Assembly: GCA_035772785.1 (NCBI GenBank)
Contig: JAOCPU010000001.1
Location: 682,001-746,000, forward strand
Length of the DNA stretch: 64,000 nt
Origin: Phlebiopsis flavidoalba
Lineage: Eukaryota; Basidiomycota; Agaricomycetes; Polyporales; Phanerochaetaceae
Direction of reading: 5' to 3'
Below are positions 1 through 18,051 of the stretch, in pieces; the first letter of the stretch is position 1, and each line of letters starts with the position of its first letter. The notes under the pieces are model-generated. The model was not told the origin of the DNA and made no database searches. It saw only the letters and a program-made list of their open reading frames with translations. The translations under genes and the position numbers were made by a program.

Positions 1-168
1 CGGCAGCGTAGCAGACTACCACTAGTGGCAGAGGCGGCCAAGTAAAGTGAATTAGGCGCCACGTTTCTCTATCCCATTCACGACCATCTTCACGACACAG
101 CAGGGACTTTCGTGCCAGCCTCACCACGCTCGCGGTTGAGAAACGGTGGCAGCACGACCTCGCCCACG

Positions 169-1910
169 ATGTCCCTCCTCTCAGACAGGCAGAAGGAAGA
201 ACTGTACGTGCTGTGTCCTGCCGCCGGCCAGCTGTGCCAGTGTGCGGTCCCTCTCACTCGCGCGCGCGTTCATACCATGTCCTTTGCAGCCACAAGTCCA
301 TTCTGGAGTATCTCCATGCAAATAACTTCCTTGATGCGTACGACGCCTTGAAGGCGGACACAGGCGTCGATTACAACCCCGATGCAAAGTCGCGGTATGG
401 CGGTTTTACTCGAGAAGAAATGGACGAGCGTGATTCGATTGCAGAAGAAGGTGCGGCCGTCCCCCTGTCTGCTTACAAACCGTGTAGTGTAACGAGTACC
501 TACTTTGTCTTGTTGTGCAGATTATGGACCTCGAGAACCGCAATGCCGCGCTGCAGGAGGAGCTGTCCATGGCCCCGCCAAACGCGCCGCGTTACAGACA
601 GACTGGGTACCGCGCGCGCCGGCTTCTTACACACTCGCTGGGCATCGTGCAGAGATCACGAGCGTGACCTTCCACCCGACATTCAACCTTCTCGCGTCCG
701 CCAGCGCAGATGCCGACCGTGAAGATCTGGGACTGGGAGACTGGCGAATTTGAGCGCACGTTGAAAGGTCATACAAGACAGGTCACTGATCTCGACTTCG
801 ATAGCAAGGGGAACCTCCTAGGTGCGCTTGTGTTCTTAATGCTTGTGCTTGAAGCAGCATATATGCGTCTACTAACGCTTTGCCGCAGTAACGTGCTCGT
901 CTGATCTATTCATCAAGATATGGGACGTGCAAAACGAGTGGAAGAACACCAAGACGTTCCCTGGACACGAACATTCTGTGTCCTCTGTTCGTTTTATGCC
1001 GCGGAGACCAACAAGTGGTCAGTGCGAGTCGAGATCGCACTATTCGAATATTCGACGTCGCCTCCACGTTCGTGCTGCTGCCAGACTATCTTCTCATACT
1101 TGCTGATATATTTCACCGCAGACATCTAATACGTACAATTACTGGCCATTCGGAATGGGTGCGCTGTGTAACACCGTCAGACGATGGCAAACTTATTGCT
1201 AGCTGCTCGAAAAGATCATGTGCGTTCTCCCTCTCCGCCAATGACCACGTCCCTTGACATGCTCCTTAGACTGTACGAGTATTTGACCCCACAACAGGGG
1301 AGACGAAGATGGAGTTTAGAGGTCATGACAACGACGTGGAGTCCGTGGTCTTCGCCCCAATTGCTGCTTACGGCCCTATCCGAGAACTAGCGGGATTGCC
1401 TGTGCGTTACTATTTCACATTACGTGCCCTCGCATCTGACGGCGCCGTCAGAATACTGACAAATCAAGACGTCCGGGAGCATATATCGCGAGCGGAAGTC
1501 GAGACAAGACTATCAAGATATGGGATACCCAGACCGGGCAGCTTCTACGAAATTTGGTGAGATATGCGCAATTTTGTAGTGCGGATCTTTACTGAGGTTA
1601 GTATAGGGTGGTCACGACAACTGGGTACGGGGACTTGTATTCCACCCAAGCGGAAAGTACCTGCTGTCAGCCTCCGACGACAACACCATCCGAGTATGGG
1701 AGCTCGCGACGGGTCGCTGCGTCAAGACCGTCCAAGCGCCACGGGCACTTTGTCTCCTGTCTCGCCTGGGGGCGCAGCTCCACCACTATGGGCGGAGAGA
1801 ACGGCGCCGCGACGAACGGCTCTGCGGATAAAGCTCCCGAGCCTGAGAAAATCGTCAACGTCGTGGCAACCGGAAGCGTGGACCAGACGGTTAAGATATG
1901 GCTGCCATAG
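169..1910 (+). CDS. PAC1: Nuclear distribution protein PAC1 / LIS1 homologue (LisH + WD40)
   Basis: LIS1-family dynein regulator: it binds cytoplasmic dynein with NudE/NudF partners and supports nuclear migration. The ATG at 169 begins [13 protein letters not shown], the usual fungal start of the family. The next exon gives the LisH motif ([18 protein letters not shown]), then a coiled-coil stretch ([15 protein letters not shown]). WD repeats follow: [13 protein letters not shown], then [48 protein letters not shown], and finally [11 protein letters not shown] before TAG at 1908-1910. Several short introns are visible. The frame is broken repeatedly, for example by an extra T in the run at 404-407, before [15 protein letters not shown]. 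Each break is rescued by one or two bases, so I read this as sequence error rather than decay. It is convergent with the MTHFR gene downstream. Confidence 0.93.
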
Positions 1911-2487
1911 TGGGGCTCGTAGAATTGCTGTCTTGTCGACTCATCTGGATTTATTATTTCTTCTGTGATTTCTTTGCACGCTCTGCCCCTGCTGTACGTT
2001 CTATTTCATTGTAAGCCCACTTCATTATCTTTAGTATTTGGTCAAGACTGACTATACCCTGTCACTAGTAGACTCACCTATTCCAATGATTCGAGATGGC
2101 ACACTTTTACACTCTGCCTGGGCACGCTCTCTCTTTGTCCCATACTACTATCATTGCATTTCTCTCCGCTCTCGCTGCATTCATTCGTTCGCTGTGCCTT
2201 TCTGTGTCGTTTCTATTCTCACTTCTCTCCCTTTACCATATGTTCACGATTCATACCCGTACTCGTATTATTTTTGGCTATATTCCGTTGTAGTCTCGGA
2301 AACCCATGAACACTTGGAATTGGCTGTGCGAAGGCTAGAACTTGCAAGGGATGTGTGTCATAGCGGGATGTATATGGCGTGCTCTCGTTAAGAGTCTGTA
2401 TTGAGGTGTGCGTGTAGACACACTTAGGATGTCAATATCTAATGGTACAAATCGCGCTTTTTGATACTTTTCCACAATGAAGCGGTG
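1911..2487. other. Intergenic region between convergent PAC1 and MTHFR genes
   Basis: This T-rich stretch holds the 3' tails of two convergent genes. Short reading frames occur on the plus strand near 2038-2391, but they are low-complexity (Ser/Tyr/Leu from pyrimidine runs) and carry no recognisable motif. I see no gene here. Confidence 0.5.
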
Positions 2488-4887
<2,400 letters not shown>

Positions 4888-5174
4888 CGTGGTTGGGTGT
4901 AGGATGGTCGTGTGTACGAGTCCAAAGTGCCCGGAGGAAACGATAGATGCGTTCATTAGCTCGCCATTAATGTGCGCCAATCTAATCTTATCTTCCGGGT
5001 ACTCTCCGGACCTGAGCGCTTCGCACTTAGACTCGGTGCACTGCGGCGCCAGCGACTGCCGAGCCCTCCTCTTTCTCAGCAAAAACAAGCCACATACATA
5101 GACGTCCTTCCTTCATCTCGCCTTCCTCATATATTCTTTTGAACGCGTCATATATCCCTTAAACATACGAATCA
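4888..5174. promoter_or_regulatory. Shared divergent promoter of MTHFR and RAB6
   Basis: About 290 bases separate the two head-to-head starts. Nothing else is encoded. A TATA-like element was not identified with certainty. Confidence 0.4.
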
Positions 5175-6100
<926 letters not shown>

Positions 6101-6325
6101 ATCATTTCACATTGTGCACACGTTATGTCTCGTGGGTGTATATGCCTCGTTGCTACAGAGGCAATTGCCTTGCTTTGTAGATCCTCACTGCTGATTCTAT
6201 GTCGTCATTTTCCCTCTCCATGTTGTGCGGTAAAATGGATGTGTGGCACGCTAGGTGCCTAGACGTGTTGTATTTTACAGCAACTATACATTTGGATTTT
6301 GCTCTTCGCCTTGTCTGGAGTGTAT

Positions 6326-7766
6326 TTAGCCTCTATTCATCGTGTTACCCGCGCCTTTTCGGATTCGCGTCGGTGTATTGTGCCCACGACTCGTCCTTCT
6401 GCCGCTTCTCTTCGGCTCTTTCTTCTGCAAATGAAGTTCCATCCATTTCCGAGTCGAGCTGTAATTGCTCTGAGGTCGTGAGCTTGTTTTGAGACTGTGG
6501 CCTAGGAGACGGTCAGTGAAAAGAAAGCCGAGAAAGAGACGATACTAACCCTCCGCCTGTAATAATGTTGCCCCTTTGCTGTTCGATCTCGAGGTACTGG
6601 TCGATCGACATTGTTGGAAGCCGATGGTCTGCCTGGAAAACCTGAGATTGAAACCTCGCACGATCCGAACCGCCAGCGGGCAGAATGGTGAACGGTCGTA
6701 GAGGCTACAGTTATGCTGAATATTTACGTGCGTTTCGTGCAAATTTGGTCTTACCTTGCCACTAGGATCCAGCAATGGCCCTTTCCCGTCAGGACCTCCC
6801 CGTGGTATTGGGGCGTCAAGCTTCCACATGTCATCTTGCTCTTTCCCTTTCTCAGACCTGCGACGCTGGTCCTCTGAAGGGGGCGGGGGTGGTGGCATGC
6901 TACGCAGGAGCTCTAGTTCTTGCTCTAAGCTTTCCAACGACGTCTGAGCCTGGGCATAAGTCAGACGGAAGAGGAGGAGGGTTGCCTCGCGTAGTATGTC
7001 TTCAGTATCGGAGTCTTCCTCTTCCTCGGACAGTTCTTGGTCCGAAGGTAGGAGAGACGCTATGAGTTCGAAATCTGAAATGGGCTCCGTGCTTGCAGCC
7101 TGGTGTCGCCTTTTCCTAACACCCTAGATAGAATTAATATTTCCTAGCGTGAACTGAAGGCGGTGGGTATATTCACCTCTATCTTGGCTCGTAGTAGCTC
7201 CTTCTCTCTCTGGTACTGCTTGATCTTGAGCTCCCGACGCTTTGCAGGATCCGCTACAGTACTTGTTTTCCGTTCGTATAGCTGCTTCTCCCCTTCAGGT
7301 ACTATCTCATAGTTCTCCAGGTACGCAAGGAACTCTTTCAGGAACGCCTACACGCACAAAACGGTTACTGTCAGTAAGATACTCGTGACCAGAGAAGACT
7401 GACCTGCGCACGCCCTATGCGAACCATACGTTCACTCATATCGGTAGTTCGTGCGCGATTTTCTACCTCTGCCAGTACAAATGGCACAAAGAGATAGATA
7501 AGGTCGGTAGATGAAATGTCTGAGAGTGTTTCATTTGGACTGAAGAGTGAGAGAGACGCTACACGGTTGCGTGCGGTGGTCAGGTCTGAGATGGCAGATT
7601 GGATCAAATCCTGTGGGTTTAAATTGAAATGTGAATTAAGTATGGACTTCATGACCAACAAAGAGGTACGCCCGACCTGAGTGCTATCCTCGATTGTTGG
7701 GAGATTGGAAGCCTTTGCCGCATTGGATAATGCACGGCCGAAAAGCTTCGGGAGCGGAACGTCCAT
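6326..7766 (-). CDS. TAP42: TAP42 / IGBP1 (alpha4) family PP2A-associated regulator
   Basis: TAP42 binds type-2A phosphatase catalytic subunits and acts downstream of TOR. The start at 7766 gives MDVPLPKLFGRALSNAAKAS. A helical core follows with NETLSDISSTDLIYLFVPFV and LAEVENRARTTDMSERM, the signature of the family. Next come a charged region, a poly-Pro stretch (SMPPPPPPSEDQRRR) and DDMWKLDAP, then PLRPFTILPAG with a frame break, DHRLPTMSIDQYLE and QRGNIITGG. The last exon ends in ESWAQYTDANPKG and, after dropping one T from the run at 6356-6359, AGNTMNRG with a stop at 6326. Length and domain order are normal. It is head-to-head with ATG9; both act in TOR-regulated nutrient responses, which may be coincidence. 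Confidence 0.93.
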
Positions 7767-8101
7767 TGAGGTGCAGTTGGTAGGAAGGGCTTGTGCACAG
7801 TCTTCGACGTCGTGCGCGCGGGATATAGGGCAAAGGTAAGGAATTTAGAAGAGAAGAGTCGAAACAAGCGAAATGAAGTCGAATTACTGGGCGTCTCCGC
7901 ATCAATGACGCAGGAGCGCCCAAATACCACGACGCTGCCACGTGCTGGGAACCGCCTGCCTCATTGGTGCATAACGGGGACGCAAGCCAGATATGCCTCA
8001 GTACTGCTTGACCAGAGCTTGTAACGACACCCGCGCGAGCGGTCTCTGCCCCTCCACTGTACCTCAGAGTCTCTAGGGGAACCCCTTATATACCTACCAC
8101 G
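7767..8101. promoter_or_regulatory. Shared divergent promoter of TAP42 and ATG9
   Basis: 335 bases between two head-to-head starts. The stretch directly upstream of the ATG9 start contains CTTATATACC (about 8086-8095), a TATA-like element very close to the ATG. No other gene is seen. Confidence 0.4.
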
Positions 8102-11100
8102 ATGTCAAAGTCGCCTCCCAATTCTTCCTCACGACCCATGTCGTCCTCTCGTTCGCTCCACGGCTCGCAGTCCATGTTCCCTGGAGCGAGCAGCTCCCGG
8201 CCATTTCTCAACATGCTAAATCCTATGCTTGGCAGAGCCTATCAGGGATATATGCAGGCCAACCAGTCTGTCTTGGAGGAAGAGGAAGAAGAGGACGATC
8301 ATGGACACGCGACTAGCGACATTGAGGCCGGCCATGTGCACCGCAGCTCAGTGCTCAAGGGCAAGCGTCGTGTCTCGTGGGGCGCAGATGCCTCAGAAAT
8401 GAATGCACTGAGGCCTAATATTAAACGGGACGACTCAAAGCGTGAGAACGACTCGTCAGACGACGAAGTACCTCAAGACCTGATGATTGAGACTACCGCT
8501 CCTGGCGGTCGAAAGCCTCGGTCTCCTAGTACTCCTCGTGCCTCTACGCACAAAGGCAAAGAAAGCGACGCGCGTAAGCAGCCGCTGTACTCTACATCCC
8601 GTAAACCCGCCCCACCCGTGCTCCCTACTGCTGCACCCGTGAAGATACCACCACGACCCTCGGAACTAGACGTCGAAGACGATGCTGCGGCTGCCCCACC
8701 ATTAGAAGAGCAAAGACCGAAACAGCTGCGCGGTCTTGACGCGTATGAACGCGCTCTTTGGAACTGGGTTAACGTCTACAACCTTGATGCGTTCCTTCAA
8801 GAAGCGTACTATTACTACGAGGGGAAGGGCATCTACAGCATAGCGCTCTCCCGTGGGCTGAACTTACTGTCGGTAATCAATCTGCTGTGCTTTTATCGTG
8901 CAAAGCGTGATTTTACTATGCTTCTAGGACTGTTGGCTTCGTGATAGCCTTCTTCTCCACCTTTCTCCTTGGATGTGTAGATTACTCAAAGAGATACGAC
9001 ACGATAAAGCGACGCGTCTATCTGAGGTGGTCGTCTCCCGCTGTGTGTCCAGGTATGTGCCCACAAGCCTAACCGACGACAGGAAACAACGATTAACGAG
9101 GTCTCAGATTTTCTGGCTTTACACTACTGTTCTTCATCCTGTTCACTGCGTTCTTCGTATGGCAGCTTGTAGCATATGTCATGAGTATAACTCGATTAGT
9201 AGACATGTATAATTTCTACACTCATCTACTCCACATTCCCGACGTGAGTGCAGTATCCCATACGATGTCGCCTACTAACATTGGTCTTTGTCAGGCGGAC
9301 ATACAAAACTATCGCCTGGCCCGAAGTTGTCAGACGCATCGGTTCCATTAGGGAAGACAACCCTCTGACCGCCATATCCTCTACTGCCACTGCCTCTGTA
9401 ACAGCTAAACTAGATGCCCATGACATCGCGAACCGGATCATGCGACAGGAGAACTATCTAATTGCGCTGTTCAACAAGGAGCTACTCGACTTGCGTATCC
9501 CGTTACCGCAACCTCTGCGGTGGCTCGTTGGCGAAGAAGAGGGCAAAGGCAGGGGGATGCTCACGAGGGCGCTCGAGTGGAACTTGAGGTTCTGTCTCAT
9601 GGAGTTTCTGTTCAGCCCAAGTGGGAAGGTGCGGAAGATATTCTTGACTAGCAGGAACAGGCCACAGTTGATTGAAGGGTGCGTCTGTTTCGAGTACATG
9701 AACGGCGATATAATAACTCTGTCGCAGATTACGGCGTCGATTTATATTCATGGGTATCCTCAACGCCATCTTTGCACCTTTCATCGTGCTTTACCTCCTT
9801 ATGTACTCGTTCTTCCGATATTTCGAGGTATGTGCCTCCGTAGGTCGAACATGTCTTCATTTAATTGAGACATTCTTTTTAGGAATACCAAAAGAACCCG
9901 TCAAATATGAGTGGACGCCGCTACACACCGTTTGCGCAGTGGAAGTTCCGCGAGTTCAATGAACTACCACATAACTTTGTGCGCCGCCTCAACGAGTCGT
10001 ATCCAACGGCAAACATGTATATCGGCCAATTTCCCAATGAGAAGGTCACTCTCATTGTTCGGTACGTACTTGGTTTCGCTGTATGTTCCGTAATAACATG
10101 TGCTCATGGCAGTTTACAGCTTTGTAGCCTTCATTGCGGGCTCGTTTGCGGCTGTCTTAGTGCTAGCTTCGGTCCTGGATCCAGACCTGGTCGTACACTT
10201 CGAAGTCACGCCGCATCGCACCGTCTTCTTCTACCTCACGGTCTTTGGTTCCATCCTCGCCGTTGCACGAGGAATGCTGCCAGAAGAAAATCGTGTGTTT
10301 GATCCCGAGCTACTGATGACGGACGTCGTCCAATACACGCATTATATGCCGGAGGAGTGGAAAGACCAACTTCATTCAAAGAAGGTCAGCGGCACCGTCG
10401 TGTAGTTTCTCATGCCTCTGACATTCTGGCTAGGTTCACCAACAATTTGGGGAACTGTTCCAGATGAAGATAGTCATATACGGGCAAGAGCTCATTTCTG
10501 TGCTCCTGACTCCTCTCGTTCTCTGGTGGTCCCTCCCGATCTGTGCACCAGCCATCATCGACTTTTTCAGAGAGTTCACTGTTCACATTGATGGATTGGG
10601 TTATGTGTGCAGTTTTCGCCGTTTTCGATTTCCAACGCCATGGTAACGTTAAGGTACGTGGGTCTGCACCCGGCATCTGAGCCATGTTTGACGAAGATGT
10701 GTTGCGCACAATAGTTTGGCGCACCAACCAAGGTAGCGGATGAACGGCTTCTGTCGAAGGAAGGCAAGATGGAGAAGAGCTTCCTCAACTTCAAAGCGGC
10801 ACATCCGGAGTGGATACCTTCCGATCCCTCAGGCTCGCTCTCTACCTCAGTCGAATGGCGGATCTTAATACTGGGCTGGGTCGTCGCAGACTGTTCCGAA
10901 AGCCTTCAGACCCTTCTTCGGTGATGGAATCGACGATCCACGAAGAGGACAGGAAGCCCGATCTCACTGAGAAGGCCAGCCAGTACGATCGTGCGTTGTT
11001 AGCGAGCCAGACGGCCCGGCGGCGGCTTGGGCAGAGTAGAATGGGGGGACCGTCTTCGTCATCCATCTTCCAGAGTAATGCAGGGTTGGGTATGGCTCAA

Positions 11101-11391
11101 ACTGCGGTTCTTGGCGACTCGCACGGCAGCACCGGGCCTCTCCTGCCCGAGGGAAACCTGCAGACGAATACGATCCTGGAAGAAGACTTGGCGGAGGATG
11201 GAGGAGTGGGGAGCATGCTCGGCGAGTCGTACGTCGACGGGCGGAGGCCAAAGGGACCGTCGGTGTCTCAGTCGCAACAAGAAGAAGATGATGAGCTAGA
11301 GGACGGCGGAGTGCTCGGATTGTTGGCGCAGATCTACGGGACTGGCGTTAATCTAAAGGGGCGAGGAAGGGGCCCACCAAGAGCGATCTAA
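8102..11391 (+). CDS. ATG9: Autophagy-related protein 9 (lipid scramblase)
   Basis: Multispanning lipid scramblase that seeds the phagophore and cycles through Golgi-derived vesicles. The ATG at 8102 opens a long disordered N-terminus with an acidic run (EEEEEEDD, near 8275-8297). The conserved core then starts: LDAYERALWNWVNVYNLDAF, YYYYEGKGIYSIALSRGLN, then after a 55-base intron TVGFVIAFFSTFLLGCVDYS (first membrane helix). It continues with EVVRRIGSIREDNPLTAIS, DAHDIANRIMRQENYLIAL, FNKELLDLRIPLP and LTRALEWNLRFCLMEFLFS, later helices, and FEVTPHRTVFFYLTVFGSIL. The C-terminus has SFLNFKAAHPEWIPSD and a disordered tail. Stop TAA at 11389-11391. An extra A in 9305-9308 and other small indels break the frame. 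Length fits basidiomycete ATG9. Confidence 0.95.
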
Positions 11392-11717
11392 CATCGCGTT
11401 TTGAGTTTGCATGTCATGGCTGTGTTCAGTAGCTTTCTCCACTTCCTCATTGCTTCATGCAAATCAATGCTCTGAGTTTTTCTCCCGCGCGAGGGTGCGG
11501 GCGTATTTGCGCGCTGTGGGAGGGCTGCAGCCGCCGTGAGCGTCTTGCTGGGTGTCATCTGAACTGATGTGATAGAGGTCTTGAGCGACTTGTGGTACTG
11601 CTCTCATCGCCTCAGCCTCAAACTCTTGATATAACATTCTCCTTCGACCGCCACCACCACATCTGCTGGCATTTCCCGTCTCTCCTTTCCTTAACTTCGC
11701 AGGCAGCAGTTCCTGCG
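11392..11717. other. ATG9-KEX2 intergenic region
   Basis: 326 bases holding the ATG9 3' tail and the KEX2 promoter and leader. The 100 bases before the KEX2 ATG are pyrimidine-rich (CTCTCCTTTCCTTAAC), as is common upstream of fungal starts. No gene is seen. Confidence 0.4.
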
Positions 11718-14602
11718 ATGCGTCTCTCCGGCCTCGTCGTCGCGCTCCTCGTCCACTCGATCCTTGCTGCACGACCCGCAAAGCGGCATTACGATTCGCA
11801 CAACTATTATGTCCTAGAACACGATCCTTCTGCTGATGCTTCGCTGGACGAATGCGCGAGGGCATTGGGCGTAGAGGTGGTAGAACCAGCGGGCGAGCTG
11901 CAGAACCACTGGCTTGTGCGGACGGAGAAGCCGTCGCTCGCTGCGCGGGAGCTGGAGGGCGACCTCGTTCTGCGGACATTTGATGCCATACGGTCTCGGG
12001 CAGGCTCCTCGCTTCACTCGCGGGCTGGCGACGAGCGGGTTGCGTCCTCCGTCAAGTATCTATCTCGCCAGACGCTGCGGCAGCGTGTGAAGCGGGCCCC
12101 TCCACCCATCCGCCCAGGCGACGCCGCCGACGCGCCCACTGCTGAAGAGGTTGCCCGGCAACAAAACATTGTCGACCCAGAGTTCACGAAGCAATGGCAT
12201 CTCGTCAACGACAACTATCCGCAGTACATGATGAACGTAACCGCGCTTTGGGAGAAGGGCATCACTGGCAAGGGCGTTATCACCACCCTTGTGGACGACG
12301 GCCTGGACTACAACAGCGACGACCTTGCAGCAAACTTTGTGAGCACTCCTATCACTTGTTTAGGATCGGCACTCATTCGACCTTTCCCCGCAGTATGCGG
12401 AAGGCTCTCACGACTATAATGACCACGAGGACCTCCCGACACCTAAGCTGTACGACGATCACCACGGGACGCGTTGTGCTGGGCAAATTGCAGCGGTTAA
12501 GAACGATGTCTGCGGTGTCGGAATCGCATACGAGTCGAAAGTTGCCGGTGTCCGTATCTTGTCGGGCCCTATATCTGACATTGACGAAGCCGCTTCGCTG
12601 AATTTTGGATACCAAAACGCGTCGATCTTCTCGTGTAGCTGGGGTCCACCAGACGACGGACGCTCGATGGAGGCCCCTGGATATCTTGTCAAGAAGGCCA
12701 TCGTCAACGGTATTCAGAACGGCCGTGGAGGACTGGGTTCCGTATTCGTCTTTGCGAGCGGAAACGGTGGCAGGAACGGGGACCAGTGCAACTTTGACGG
12801 CTACACAAACAGCGTTTTTACTCGATCACAGTTGCGTCGCTGGACTACAAGGGTCTTCACCCCGACTACTCAGAGGCGTGCGCGGCGAACATGGTAGTGG
12901 CTTACTCGTCGGGCAGTGGCAACCATATTGTAAGTATCACAGCCCGGGTTGTTCCAGTGTTTACTCAACTGGCTACAGACGACCACGGATGTCGGCAAGA
13001 ATAAGTGTGCACATACACATGGTGGCACATCCGCTGCCGCCCCGAACGCGGCGGGTATCTTCGCTCTCGCGATGAGTGTCCGGTCAGTTACCCAAATAGT
13101 GCTCGCAATCCTCATCAACTAAAAATATGTATCAGTCCCGATCTTAATTGGCGAGATCTGCAGCACCTTTGCGTCCAAACTGCCGTACGAGTCAATCCCG
13201 AGGACCCCGACTGGGAGGTGACCGCAACCGGGCGTTACTACAGTTACAAGTACGGCTACGGTGCCCTCAGCGGCGTCGGATTCGTCAACGCTGCACAGAA
13301 CTGGCAGTCTGTCAAGCCACAAGCATGGATCGAGATGCCAGCGATTCAAGTTGGCGGCGGTACTATGGACATCTTCCATACCATGGCTGGCGGAGAGGAT
13401 ATCGTTGAGGGCGGCGTCACGAGTAAGATGACTGTCACTCATGACACGCTGCGCGAGCACAACTTCGAAACTCTTGAGCATGTCACCGTCAAGGTCTGGA
13501 TTCAACACAGTCGCCGCGGAGATGTCGAGGTCGAACTTGTCAGTCCGAATGGCGTCAAGAGTGTTCTGGCTGGGAAACGCCACGGCGATGCTGCAACAAC
13601 CGGTTTCCCCGGTTGGACATTCAGCACCGTCAAGCACTGGTGAGCATGGTATTTTAATTCTTCAACAGAACAGAATCTGACATCTTCTCTTAGGGGCGAG
13701 AACCCAATTGGTGACTGGACTATTCGTGTGTCAGACCAGGGCAGCGAGACCGATGACGGGAAGTTCCTGGGCTGGACAATGACATTCTGGGGATCTGTCA
13801 TTGACCCCGCTCAGGCCAAGAAGTACGAGGTGCCAATCCTAGAAGGCACATTACCCCCGCTTTTCCCTAGCGAAGACACGACTACCCCTAATGCTACTGC
13901 CTCATCATCTAAAACTATCCCCAAACCGACCGCCCACCTCCCTGGTGACCACGGTGACGCACCAGGCGAAAACGACAAACCTACTTTCCCCGGCCAGAAC
14001 AGCACGAAACCCGTCGACGACGCCGTAGAAGCACCAAGCTCGAGCACAGCCACGTCCTCGGGCGCAAGCCACCGCGACACCCACGGCATCTACCACACCC
14101 ACCGCGGACGAGGGCTGGTTCTCTGACCTCTCGAACCTGATGACGAACCAGGTATGGTTCTTCGTCGCCGCGGGTGCCGTCGTGCTCTTCGGCATCGGCG
14201 CGGGTCTCTTCTTCTGGCGACGGTCTGTGCGTAGGCGGCAGAACTACACGAGCCTGCCCGCAGGCGACGACGTCGCGATGAGCTCGGTCGGTGGCGGTCG
14301 CGCGGGCCCTCGCTCGAAGGAGCTCTATGCCGCCTTCCGACGAGGTCTCAGACGACGAGGACGCGGACGAGGCAAAACAAGCCTCCGCCGTGGCGACGGC
14401 CACACGCCCGTCGGGCTTGGCTATCACTCTGGGTTCTTGGACGATGAGGATCCTGCCAGTGCTGGCGGCCCGCCCACGCGATACAAGGACGAGCCCGAGC
14501 CGCGTGAGAAGCCCCGCGAGCGGTCACGCGAGCCCAAGCGGGAGTGGAAGCGGGAGTGGAGATTGGGAACACGCATCGCAAGAACACGCACCACATTCAT
14601 GA
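11718..14602 (+). CDS. KEX2: Kexin (KEX2-type proprotein convertase)
   Basis: Late-Golgi subtilisin-family protease that cleaves after paired basic residues in pro-proteins. The ATG at 11718 begins a signal peptide (MRLSGLVVALLVHSILAARP). A pro-domain follows, with basic sites near KRHY and VKRAP. The catalytic triad is complete: Asp in LVDDGLDY (about 12288), His in DHHGTRCAG (about 12460), oxyanion Asn in ASGNGG (12754-12771) and Ser in HGGTSAAAPNAAG (about 13020). A P-domain follows (GVTSKMTVTHD, VELVSPNGVKSVL, GDWTIRVSDQ), then a Ser/Thr/Pro-rich stalk. A membrane helix (VWFFVAAGAVVLFGIGAGLF, about 14152-14211) and a cytosolic acidic tail end in GDWEHASQEHAPHS at 14602. A missing T in the run at 12815-12819 hides NSVFYSITVASLDYK, and two more breaks lie in the tail. 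All functional residues are present. Confidence 0.96.
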
Positions 14603-14752
14603 TACCTTCCGCAATTAATGTAGTCTTTTTGTTTTTTATCTACTATCATGGTATATTTATGTGCAACACGGATAACATGGATGACACGACGCTGGAGCGA
14701 GTAAGAAGCAAGTAAGATACAGATGGTGAGTGTACAGGACATCGGGCGCAGA

Positions 14753-17511
<2,759 letters not shown>

Positions 17512-18051
17512 GGCGGTAAGGGATAAGAGTATGGCGCCAAATCCACCGTGCGATCTGAACGCGTCCGAGTCGCGTCTTCGCGGACGGCGTCTACGCGGAG
17601 ACCTTAACTTGAATTAATTAGCTCGGAGTCTGGAGGACCATGCGGAATATTCACCCCCTCTTCGTTCATCCCTTCCTCGACCTCTGGGACACACGTCCTG
17701 AGCACCATAAGAGAGTCTCCCTGAATGACACCTGGGGCATCCACTTCAAGCGGGCATAGAGAAGCTAGTTCAAGGATCCCAGAGCATTGGCCGGCTCGCG
17801 TTTCGTCCAGAATAGAGGATAGACAAAACACGCCTGCCTACGTTGGGAAAGCGTCCGTAAGTTACTACAATTTTACAATATTGTGATATTGATTTTTGAA
17901 CGAAGGAGAAGACAACGATGGAGACGGTTCTATGTAGGGAAGCCGCCCCCTTCACCATTGTAAGCGTTTGTGGTCAGGCTGTCGATTCCACCTACAAATG
18001 CTCATGAGTTTTATCATAGAAAACCCGTAAAGCCAAAACAAGAAGAGTCGT
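17512..18051. promoter_or_regulatory. Divergent region between MCM7 and the DNA methyltransferase gene
   Basis: 540 bases between two head-to-head starts. A minus-strand frame of 75 codons (17604-17831) reads VDAPGVIQGDSLMVLRTCVP. It has no recognised motif, and I do not call it a gene. The region should contain both promoters, and I see no clear TATA element. Confidence 0.4.

Noticed and set aside
17604..17831. 75-codon minus-strand gene between MCM7 and the methyltransferase
   Set aside because: No motif, and it lies in a space needed for two promoters; nothing beyond an open frame supports it.
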